This document shows, one piece after another, positions 57,596 through 64,000 of a stretch of DNA of 64,000 nt. The stretch covers positions 248,001 through 312,000 of the forward strand of contig JAHJWB010000001.1 in the NCBI GenBank assembly GCA_018828125.1, given 5' to 3'. Position 1 is the first letter of the stretch. The number at the start of each line of letters is the position of its first letter. A program made the position numbers and the translations under genes. The stretch comes from Gammaproteobacteria bacterium (GTDB lineage Bacteria > Pseudomonadota > Gammaproteobacteria > Burkholderiales > Burkholderiaceae_C). A model generated the notes under the pieces. It saw only the letters and a program-made list of their open reading frames with translations. It made no database searches and was not told the DNA's origin.

Positions 57596-58921
57596 TCAGC
57601 GAACCAGAGCAGGCCGCTTGGGGTCGAATGCCCAGCCCGGCAGCAGGTACTGCATGGCAATGCTGTCGTCGCGTGCGCCCAGCCCATGCTGTTGGTACAA
57701 CTGGTGCGAGGCTTCGACGGCATCCATGTCCAGCGTCACGCCCAGCCCGGGCGCAGTGGGCACGGCCACTTCGCCGCCCACAATCTGCAGCGGCTGCTGC
57801 GTCAGGCCTTGGCCGTCCTGCCAGATCCAGTGCGTGTCGATGGCGGTGATGCGCCCGGGTGCCGCAGCCGCCGCGTGCGTGAACATCGCCAGCGACACGT
57901 CGAAATGGTTGTTGGAGTGCGAGCCCCAGGTCAGGCCAAAGTCGCGGCAGGTCTGCGCCACGCGCACCGCGCCCTGCATCGTCCAGAAGTGCGGATCGGC
58001 CAGCGGAATGTCCACCGCCTGCAGCGAGAGCGAATGCACCATCTGCCGCCAGTCGGTGGCAACCATGTTGGTGGCGGTGGGCAGGCCTGTGGCGCGGCGA
58101 AACTCCGCCATCACCTCGCGGCCCGAAAAACCGCCTTCGGCGCCGCAAGGGTCTTCGGCATAGGCCAGGGTGCCGTGCAGGTCGCGCAGCAGGCGCACTG
58201 AGTCTTTCAACAGCCAGCCGCCGTTCGGGTCCAGCGTGATGCGGGCCAGCGGAAACCGCGCCTTGAGCGCGCGGATGGCCTCGACCTCCGCCTCCCCAGG
58301 CAGCACACCGCCCTTTAGCTTGAAGTCCTGAAAGCCATAGCGAGCCTGTGCGGCTTCGGCCAAGGCCACCACCGCCTCGGGCGTCATCGCCTCTTCGTGG
58401 CGCAGGCGCAGCCAGGCGTCGTCGGCATCGGGGGCAGTGTCGTACGGCAGGGCGGTCTTTCGGCGGTCGCCAATGAAGAACAGGTAGCCCAGCATCGGCA
58501 CGCTGGCGCGTTGCTGGCCTTCCCCCAGCAGCGCACACACGGGCACTTCAAGGTGCTGACCCAGCAGGTCGAGAAACGCGGTCTCCACGGCAGTCACCAC
58601 ATGGATGGTGGTGCGCAGGTCAAACGTCTGCAGGCCGCGACCCCTTGCATCGCGTGTGGCGAAGGTGGAGCGCACCGCGTTGAGCACGCGCTGCCAGTCG
58701 CCCACGCGGGCGTTGTCGATGAGCGGGCGCGCGTCTTCCAGCGTCTGGCGGATGGGCTCGCCGCCCGGCACCTCGGCCACGCCTGTGCGGCCCGCGCTGT
58801 CGGTCAGGATGAGCAGGTTGCGGGTGAAGAACGGCGCGTGGGCGCCCGACAGGTTCATCAGCATGCTGTCGCGCCCTGCCACGGGCACCACGCGCACCGC
58901 GGTGATGCGGGGTGTGGTCAT
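57596..58921 (-). CDS. gudD: Glucarate dehydratase
   Basis: Enolase-superfamily enzyme that dehydrates D-glucarate to 5-keto-4-deoxyglucarate. 441 residues. [36 protein letters not shown] is a GudD-like start; [10 protein letters not shown] holds the KxK catalytic lysines, LDPNGGW and [38 protein letters not shown] hold metal ligands, and [14 protein letters not shown] holds the His base. Next to a GntR regulator and divergent uronate dehydrogenase. The 5-keto-4-deoxyglucarate dehydratase needed next is not in the window. Confidence 0.93.
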   Translation of the reverse strand: MTTPRITAVRVVPVAGRDSMLMNLSGAHAPFFTRNLLILTDSAGRTGVAEVPGGEPIRQTLEDARPLIDNARVGDWQRVLNAVRSTFATRDARGRGLQTFDLRTTIHVVTAVETAFLDLLGQHLEVPVCALLGEGQQRASVPMLGYLFFIGDRRKTALPYDTAPDADDAWLRLRHEEAMTPEAVVALAEAAQARYGFQDFKLKGGVLPGEAEVEAIRALKARFPLARITLDPNGGWLLKDSVRLLRDLHGTLAYAEDPCGAEGGFSGREVMAEFRRATGLPTATNMVATDWRQMVHSLSLQAVDIPLADPHFWTMQGAVRVAQTCRDFGLTWGSHSNNHFDVSLAMFTHAAAAAPGRITAIDTHWIWQDGQGLTQQPLQIVGGEVAVPTAPGLGVTLDMDAVEASHQLYQQHGLGARDDSIAMQYLLPGWAFDPKRPALVR

Positions 58922-59081
58922 GGGGCGGGTCCTTTCAACCGGGCTGCCAAAGCACTGCCGTGTTGGGGACTCATTGGTGGAAGGTGTGGTGGCGTGGCGC
59001 GATGGGGATGGAGACGGTGCATGGCAAGGACTTCAGAGGCAATGATGGAAGGGCGACGAACCGAGCCATTTTGCAAGCTAT

Positions 59082-59101
59082 GTTGTATGTCATCGTACAA
59101 C
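59082..59101. promoter_or_regulatory. Putative GntR operator upstream of gudD
   Basis: Inverted repeat GTTGTA-N8-TACAAC. On the minus strand it includes GTTGTACGATG, sharing the 9-mer GTTGTACGA with the operator-like site upstream of the regulator gene. It lies about 160 bp before the gudD start. Confidence 0.5.
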
Positions 59102-59204
59102 AAGGCGTGTGTTGTGCGTGTCAGGGTTACTACTGATCAGACCACTGCAGCGCTTGCGGGCCGTTGCCCGCCGCTTCGTATTGAGTCGCCTGGCCCCGCG
59201 GGCT

Positions 59205-59933
59205 TCAGCTTGCCTCGGCCTGCGCGCGGCGGCGGCGCTCGCGGCTGTTGGCCAAGTGGGTTCGCATGGCGGCGCGCGCTGCGTCCGGGTCCTGCCCCAC
59301 GATGGCGTCGTAGATGCTTTCGTGCTCTCCATTGACCCGCCGCAGGTACTGGCGGCGCTCGTCATTCAGCGCGTCGGTGGCATCCAGCCGGGCGCGCGGA
59401 ATGATCATGGTGCCGAGCGTGCCCATGAGTTCGGCAAAGTGGCTGTTTTGCGTAGCACGCGCAATTTCAAGATGGAACTGAAAATCCGCAGCCACCGCGT
59501 CGCGCCCCGCGTCCACGGCGGACGCCACGGCGTTCAGTGCCTCCCGCATGGCGTGGATATTGGCGTCCGTGCGCCGTTGGGCGGCCAGTGCGGCGGCTTC
59601 GGTTTCGACGCCGATGCGCAGCTCCAGCACCGCAATCACGTCTCGCAACGTGCTGACCTGGTCCGCAGAAATCTTGAAGCCCGGCGCTTGCCCCAGGCCC
59701 AGTACAAAGGTGCCAATCCCGTGCCGGGTCTCCACCAGACCAGACGCCTGCAGCTTGGAGATCGCCTCGCGCACCACCGTGCGGCTCACGCTGAATTCGC
59801 CCATGATGGCGGCCTCGGTGGGCAACTTGTCGCCCAGTGCCAGTCGTCCATCGCGGATGCGGTCCCCCAGGGATTCGACCAGCTCAAGGGCCAGGGTGCG
59901 GGGCTTGCGACGAAGCACGGTGTCGGTGTTCAT
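59205..59933 (-). CDS. GntR-family (FadR/FCD) transcriptional regulator of the uronate genes
   Basis: 242 residues: N-terminal winged helix-turn-helix (LALELVESLGDRIRDGRLALGDKLPTEAAIMGEFSVSRTVVREAISKLQASGLVETRHGIGTFV) and an FCD effector domain (DVIAVLELRIGVETEAAALAAQRRTDANIHAMREAL...ADFQFHLEIARATQNSHFAELMG) with the metal-binding His residues typical of FCD proteins. It sits between gudD and the divergent udh-dct genes. Likely a repressor released by a uronate or aldarate; the ligand is inferred from neighbours. Confidence 0.9.
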   Translation of the reverse strand: MNTDTVLRRKPRTLALELVESLGDRIRDGRLALGDKLPTEAAIMGEFSVSRTVVREAISKLQASGLVETRHGIGTFVLGLGQAPGFKISADQVSTLRDVIAVLELRIGVETEAAALAAQRRTDANIHAMREALNAVASAVDAGRDAVAADFQFHLEIARATQNSHFAELMGTLGTMIIPRARLDATDALNDERRQYLRRVNGEHESIYDAIVGQDPDAARAAMRTHLANSRERRRRAQAEAS

Positions 59934-59988
59934 TTCTTGGTGTTATCCCTATGGGGCGTCGGGGGCAGAAGGGGTACATTGCGTCGTC

Positions 59989-60001
59989 GTTGTACGACAA
60001 C
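59989..60001. promoter_or_regulatory. Putative GntR operator between regulator gene and udh
   Basis: Perfect inverted repeat GTTGT-ACG-ACAAC in the 122-bp divergent gap. It shares GTTGTACGA with the site upstream of gudD, and could control both the regulator and the udh-dct operon. Confidence 0.55.
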
Positions 60002-60055
60002 TGATGACGTGCAACCCAATGTATCGCCACTGTACCAAGAACCTTTGTGATTGCC

Positions 60056-60874
60056 ATGCCCTGTCACCCGACGTCGATCCGATTTCAACGCCTTTTGCTG
60101 ACCGGGGCCGCCGGTGGTCTGGGCCGTGAGCTGAGGTCACGCCTGAAGGCCTATTGCAGCACCCTGCGCCTGTCGGATATCGCCGATCTGGGCAGCGAAG
60201 CCGCAGGCGAAGAACTGCGTCCTGCTCGGCTGGAAGATGCCGGTGCAATGCTGAACCTGCTGCAAGGGGTAGACGCCGTGGTGCACCTGGGCGGAGTGTC
60301 CACCGAACAACCGTGGGACCCCATCCTCCAGGCCAACATTGTGGGCGCCTACAACCTGTATGAAGCCGCGCGCAAGCAGGGTGTCAAACGTGTGGTGTTT
60401 GCCAGTTCCAACCATGTCACCGGCTTCTACCGGCAGGACGAAGTGGTAGGTCTCAACGACCCGGCGCGGCCCGACGGGCTGTATGGGCTGTCCAAGGCGT
60501 TTGGTGAAGACCTCTCGCGCTTTTACTTTGATCGGTACGCCATCGAAACCGTGTGCCTGCGCATCGGTTCGTCCTTCCCCGAGCCGCGCAACCGCCGCAT
60601 GCTGGCCACCTGGATGAGCTACGACGATCTGGAGCGCCTGGTGGTGGCCAGCCTCACGGCCCCGGTCGTGGGTCACAGCATCATCTACGGCATGGGGGAC
60701 AACACCACGACGTGGTGGGACAACACCCTGGCCCGCCACATCGGGTATCGGCCGCAAGACAGCTCGGAGCCCTTCCGCGCCAAGGTCGAGGCGGCCGATC
60801 CGCGCCCCGACCTGACCGACCCCGCCGTGATCTACCAGGGCGGTCCTTTCGTCCGCACCGGCCCGTTCGATTGA
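60056..60874 (+). CDS. udh: Uronate dehydrogenase
   Basis: NAD-dependent oxidation of D-glucuronate or D-galacturonate to the aldarolactone. Short-chain (extended) fold of 272 residues: FQRLLLTGAAGGLGRELRSRL, LRLSDIADLG, AVVHLGGVSTEQPWDPILQANIVGAYNLYEAAR, VVFASSNHVTGFY, the YxxxK pair in DGLYGLSKAFGEDLSRFYFDRY and CLRIGSSFPEPRNRRMLATWMSYDD, all as in characterised Udh. An in-frame GTG lies three codons upstream at 60047. It heads the operon udh-dctP-dctQ-dctM-lactonase. Confidence 0.93.
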   Translation: MPCHPTSIRFQRLLLTGAAGGLGRELRSRLKAYCSTLRLSDIADLGSEAAGEELRPARLEDAGAMLNLLQGVDAVVHLGGVSTEQPWDPILQANIVGAYNLYEAARKQGVKRVVFASSNHVTGFYRQDEVVGLNDPARPDGLYGLSKAFGEDLSRFYFDRYAIETVCLRIGSSFPEPRNRRMLATWMSYDDLERLVVASLTAPVVGHSIIYGMGDNTTTWWDNTLARHIGYRPQDSSEPFRAKVEAADPRPDLTDPAVIYQGGPFVRTGPFD

Positions 60875-60938
60875 TCGCTGAATCGACTGCTGCCGCCCCC
60901 TTCATACCGCTCATAAAAACCTCGCACCGGAGACAACC

Positions 60939-61928
60939 ATGACCTTTCGCCGTTCCCTGCTGACTGTCTGCGCCACCGCCGTGGCCGCAATCGCCTTCGT
61001 TCCCCTTGCCGCCCAGGCCCAGACCATGGTGCTGAAGGCGGCCGACGTCCACCCCGCTGGCTACCCCAATGTGGTGGCGGTTGAGAACATGGGCAAGAAG
61101 CTTGAAGCGGCCACGCAAGGCCGCCTGAAGATCCAGACCTTCCCCGGCGGCGTGTTGGGTGGTGAGAAAGAAATGATCGAACAGACGCAGTTCGGTGCCA
61201 TCAACATCCTGCGCACCTCGCTCGGCCCCGTGGGTACGGTGGTGCCCGAGGTGAACGTGTTCAACATGCCTTTTGTGTTCCGCAGCCAGGACCACATGCG
61301 CGCCGTGATCGACGGCGCGATTGGCGACGACCTGCTGGCCAAAATCAGCGCATCGCCCGCCAAGCTGGTGGCCATCGGCTGGATGGATGGTGGCTCGCGC
61401 AGCCTGTACACCAAGAAGCCGGTGCGCAGCCCCGCCGACCTCAAGGGCCAGAAGGTCCGCATGATGGGCAACCCGCTGTTTGTGGACACGATGAATGCCA
61501 TGGGCGGCAACGGCATCTCGATGGGCTATGGCGAAGTATTTACCGCGCTGCAGACCGGCGTGGTGGACGGCGCGGAAAACAACGCCCCCAGCTTCTTCAC
61601 CAGCAACCACTACAACACCGGCGCCAAGTACTACACGCAGACCAATCACCTGATCATTCCAGAGCTGCTGGTGGTGTCCAAGGTGACGTGGGACAAGCTT
61701 TCCAAGGACGACCAAGCCTTGCTCAAGAAGTTCGGCCGTGAAGCGCAGATGGAGCAGCGGTCGCTGTGGGACAAGAGTGTGGAGGACTACACCGCCAAGC
61801 TCAAGGCCGCGGGCGTGGAGTTCATCACCGTGGACAACAAGGCTTTTTATGACGCCACGGCCCCCGTGCGCGCCAAGTACGGCGCCAACTATGCCGACCT
61901 GATGAAGCGCATTGAAGCCGTGAAGTAA
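60939..61928 (+). CDS. dctP: TRAP transporter substrate-binding protein DctP
   Basis: 329-residue periplasmic binding protein. A signal peptide ends at AAQAQ. The mature part has VLKAADVHPAGYPNVVAVENMGKKLEAATQGRLKIQTFPGGVLGGEKEMIEQTQFGAINI, the conserved Arg in VRMMGNPLFVDTMNAMG, and FTALQTGVVDGAENNAPSFFTSNHYNTGAKYYTQTNH, typical of DctP proteins of the uronate-binding group. The neighbouring genes indicate a uronate ligand. A strong terminator-like hairpin follows the gene. Confidence 0.93.
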   Translation: MTFRRSLLTVCATAVAAIAFVPLAAQAQTMVLKAADVHPAGYPNVVAVENMGKKLEAATQGRLKIQTFPGGVLGGEKEMIEQTQFGAINILRTSLGPVGTVVPEVNVFNMPFVFRSQDHMRAVIDGAIGDDLLAKISASPAKLVAIGWMDGGSRSLYTKKPVRSPADLKGQKVRMMGNPLFVDTMNAMGGNGISMGYGEVFTALQTGVVDGAENNAPSFFTSNHYNTGAKYYTQTNHLIIPELLVVSKVTWDKLSKDDQALLKKFGREAQMEQRSLWDKSVEDYTAKLKAAGVEFITVDNKAFYDATAPVRAKYGANYADLMKRIEAVK

Positions 61929-61944
61929 ACCGCGATCCGGTCTT

Positions 61945-61983
61945 GCGCGGGTGACGCTCCTGGTGGGTCGCCTGCGCTTTTTT
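61945..61983 (+). terminator. Intra-operon terminator/attenuator between dctP and dctQ
   Basis: GCGCGGGTGACGC (61945-61957) pairs with GGGTCGCCTGCGC (61965-61977) at 12 of 13 positions including two G-T pairs, with a 7-base loop and six T after it. It would stop part of transcription so that the binding protein is made in excess over the membrane subunits. Confidence 0.75.
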
Positions 61984-62014
61984 CTGTTGTCTTCCTGACC
62001 CGTTTGCTTATTGT

Positions 62015-62533
62015 ATGGACCACCCCTTTTTGCGCTGGATGGACCGGCTGTATCTGGCCACCATCTGGGCGGCCGGCACCGCCATCTTCTTCATGTCGCT
62101 GATCATTCCCTGGGGCGTTTTCAGCCGCTATGTGATGGGTACCGGGTCGCAATGGCCCGAGCCCATTGCCATCCTGCTCATGATGGTATTCACCTTCATT
62201 GGTGCTGCAGCGGCCTACCGTGCGGGCGGGCACATTGCGGTCGACATGCTCACCGAGAAACTGCCCGCCGCATTGCAACGGCTGCTTGCCGTGGTGGTGG
62301 ACCTGCTCATGCTGGTCATCTGCGGCTTTGTGGCCTGGTATGGCACCAATCTGTGCATCGAGACCTGGGGCCAGGGCATTGCCGAGCTGCCGTGGTTGCC
62401 GGTGGGCGCCACCTATGCAGCGCTGCCCATTGGCGCTGTAGTCACGCTGCTGTTTGTGATCGAAAAAATAGCGTTCGGCTCGCAGGCACACCGGCGCATC
62501 GTGCGCTTTGAAGAACTGACAGAAGGCGCCTGA
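62015..62533 (+). CDS. dctQ: TRAP transporter small permease DctQ
   Basis: 172 residues with four helices (LATIWAAGTAIFFMSLIIPWGVFSRYVMG, WPEPIAILLMMVFTFIGAAAAYRAGGHIAVDML, LLAVVVDLLMLVICGFVAWYGTNL, VGATYAALPIGAVVTLLFVIEKIAF). FSRYVMGTGSQWPEPIA and RAGGHIAVDML are DctQ hallmarks. It is two bases before dctM. Confidence 0.92.
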   Translation: MDHPFLRWMDRLYLATIWAAGTAIFFMSLIIPWGVFSRYVMGTGSQWPEPIAILLMMVFTFIGAAAAYRAGGHIAVDMLTEKLPAALQRLLAVVVDLLMLVICGFVAWYGTNLCIETWGQGIAELPWLPVGATYAALPIGAVVTLLFVIEKIAFGSQAHRRIVRFEELTEGA

Positions 62534-62535
62534 TC

Positions 62536-63819
62536 ATGGACACCCTTGTATTGCTGGGCACGTTCTTCGTGCTGATGATGATCGGCGTGCCGATTGCGTA
62601 TTCGCTAGGCCTGTCGGCGTTGGTGGGCGCCTTGTGGATCGATCTGCCGCTGGACGCGGTGATGATCCAGCTCGCGTCGGGCGTCAACAAGTTTTCGCTG
62701 TTGGCCATCCCCTTCTTTGTCCTGGCGGGCGCCATCATGGCCGAGGGCGGCATGGCGCGGCGCTTGGTGGCGTTTGCGGGCGTGCTGGTGGGGTTCATCC
62801 GTGGCGGGTTGTCGCTGGTGAACATTCTGGCATCCACATTTTTCGGTGCCATCTCCGGTTCGTCGGTGGCTGACACGGCGTCGATTGGCTCGGTGCTGAT
62901 CCCCGAGATGGAAAAGAAAGGCTACCCACGGCCCTTCGCCACGGCCGTTACCGTGAGCGGCTCGGTGCAAGCCATCTTGATCCCGCCTAGCCACAACGCA
63001 GTGCTCTATTCGCTGGCGGCGGGCGGTACGGTGTCGATTGCGGCGCTGTTCATGGCGGGCGTGTTGCCCGGGCTGCTCATGGGCCTCACGCTGGCCGCGC
63101 TGTGTCTTTTCACGGCGCACCGCGAAGGCTACCCTAAGGGCGAGGTCATCCCGCTCAAACAGGCGCTCAAGATCTGTGTGGAGGCCCTGTGGGGCCTGAT
63201 GACCATGGTCATCATTCTGGGGGGCATCCTGTCGGGCGTCTTTACTGCCAATGAGTCCGCTTCGATTGCCGTGGTGTGGGCGTTTTTCGTCACGATGTTC
63301 ATCTACCGCGACTACAAATGGCGCGACCTGCCCAAGCTCGTCCACCGCACCGTCAAGACCGTCACGGTGGTGATGATCCTCATCGGGTTTGCAGCAGCCT
63401 TTGGCTACCTGATGACCATGATGATGATCCCGATGAAGGTCACAGCCTTCCTCACCAGTCTGTCGGACAACAAGTACGTCATTCTGGCCATGATCAACAT
63501 CATGCTGCTGCTGCTGGGCTGCCTGATGGACATGTCGCCGCTCATCCTCATCCTCACACCCATCCTGCTGCCGGTGGTCAAGATGCTGGGTGTGGACCCG
63601 GTGCACTTCGGAATGATCATGATGGTGAACCTGGGAATTGGGCTCATCACACCGCCGGTGGGCACGGTGCTATTTACCGGAGCGGCGGTGGCCAAGCTGC
63701 CGCTGGGCGTGGTCAGCAAGGCCATGATGCCGTTTTTTATGGCGTTGTTCGTGGTGCTGCTGATGGTTACCTATGTGCCCGCACTGTCGCTCTGGCTGCC
63801 ACGGTTCATGGGTTTGTGA
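62536..63819 (+). CDS. dctM: TRAP transporter large permease DctM
   Basis: 427-residue sodium-coupled transport subunit with about 12 helices. Typical DctM segments: LLAIPFFVLAGAIMAEGGMARRLVAFAGVLVGFIRGGLSLVNILASTFFGAISGSSVADTASIGSVLIPEMEKKGYPRPFATAVTVSGS, IPPSHNAVLYSLAAGG and MDMSPLILILTPILLPVVKMLGVDPVHFGMIMMVNLGIGLITPPVGTVLFTG. With dctP and dctQ it forms a complete transporter, presumably for hexuronates. Confidence 0.94.
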   Translation: MDTLVLLGTFFVLMMIGVPIAYSLGLSALVGALWIDLPLDAVMIQLASGVNKFSLLAIPFFVLAGAIMAEGGMARRLVAFAGVLVGFIRGGLSLVNILASTFFGAISGSSVADTASIGSVLIPEMEKKGYPRPFATAVTVSGSVQAILIPPSHNAVLYSLAAGGTVSIAALFMAGVLPGLLMGLTLAALCLFTAHREGYPKGEVIPLKQALKICVEALWGLMTMVIILGGILSGVFTANESASIAVVWAFFVTMFIYRDYKWRDLPKLVHRTVKTVTVVMILIGFAAAFGYLMTMMMIPMKVTAFLTSLSDNKYVILAMINIMLLLLGCLMDMSPLILILTPILLPVVKMLGVDPVHFGMIMMVNLGIGLITPPVGTVLFTGAAVAKLPLGVVSKAMMPFFMALFVVLLMVTYVPALSLWLPRFMGL

Positions 63820-63828
63820 GGGCGCGCA

Positions 63829-64000
63829 ATGGCAGTTGAGCAATTTCTGGTAGTTGTCTCCTGCGCCGACAGCGGCGAGTTGCATGTGCTGCGCCTGTCG
63901 GCCGATGGGCAATTGCAAACCGTGCAAGTGGTCACGCTGGGCGGCCAGCTCATGCCTATGGCGCTGAGCCCGGACAAGACCCGGTTATATGTCGCTCGCC
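63829..64000 (+). CDS. Lactonase-type beta-propeller protein, N-terminal part only
   Basis: 57 codons before the window ends: AVEQFLVVVSCADSGELHVLRLSADGQLQTVQVVTLGGQLMPMALSPDKTRLYVA. This is the first blade of a seven-bladed lactonase/6-phosphogluconolactonase-like propeller (…MALSPDKTRLYVA is the blade signature). Nine bases after dctM. In this operon it would open the aldarolactone released by uronate dehydrogenase. Length and active-site residues cannot be judged here. Confidence 0.7.
   Translation, partial: MAVEQFLVVVSCADSGELHVLRLSADGQLQTVQVVTLGGQLMPMALSPDKTRLYVAR

Noticed and set aside
56135-58201. 688-codon plus-strand frame opposite aldehyde dehydrogenase and gudD
   Set aside because: Crosses the boundary of two well-identified genes and shows no domain.

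Overview
The window looks like a chromosomal segment of a high-GC betaproteobacterium of the family Comamonadaceae, closest in character to Acidovorax and relatives. This rests on gene content and order (dusB-fis-purH, yqgE-ruvX-pyrR-pyrB-pyrC', pilGHIJ-chpA, glrK-qseG-glrR) and on a dispersed intergenic repeat built around TAGCTGCTAGCGCT...ATAAGCGCTAGAG that I associate with this family. Nearly all of it is ordinary core genome. I see no prophage, insertion sequence, integrase or CRISPR array. Both ends are cut: opgG on the left and a lactonase-type beta-propeller gene on the right.

Layout. 1-4.7 kb: opgG, then the envelope-stress two-component locus glrK-qseG-glrR, all on the minus strand; a near-consensus sigma-54 promoter and two GlrR-type enhancer sites lie upstream of opgG. 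4.7-12.3 kb: miaB, an exported protein, a broken TPR-methyltransferase gene, tRNA-Met, enoyl-CoA hydratase, an M61 peptidase, dsbC and a UbiH-like monooxygenase. 12.4-25 kb: a MOSC protein, ychF, a diguanylate cyclase, a small membrane protein, a VanX-like lipoprotein lacking catalytic residues, dusB-fis-purH, divergent pobA/pobR, hemL-thiD and a short rubredoxin gene.

25-36.4 kb is the type IV pilus chemosensory operon: pilG, pilH, pilI, pilJ, a 2041-residue ChpA hybrid kinase, then pilU. 36.4-46 kb holds a photolyase, the pyrimidine cluster yqgE-ruvX-pyrR-pyrB-pyrC' (with a catalytically dead dihydroorotase homologue), an acyltransferase, a proline-rich secreted protein, a Yip1-type membrane protein and a DUF4166/DCC pair. 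46-49 kb is a siaABC partner-switching module without the cyclase gene siaD. 48.6-56 kb carries metal-uptake genes: divergent fbpC/fbpB, a PepSY membrane protein, a TonB-dependent receptor and a DUF2946 protein.

56-64 kb is an oxidative hexuronate pathway: uronate dehydrogenase, a lactonase-like protein (partial), glucarate dehydratase and an aldehyde dehydrogenase suited to 2-ketoglutarate semialdehyde, with a TRAP transporter and a FadR-type GntR regulator. Inverted repeats sharing the word GTTGTACGA flank the regulator gene and are its likely operators.

The observations most worth testing are the sigma-54/GlrR wiring of opgG with an apparently leaderless start, the siaABC module with a CBS-domain phosphatase and no siaD, the VanX-like pseudoenzyme, two related elements that begin exactly at the stop codons of pyrB and pyrC', and a strong intra-operon terminator between dctP and dctQ.
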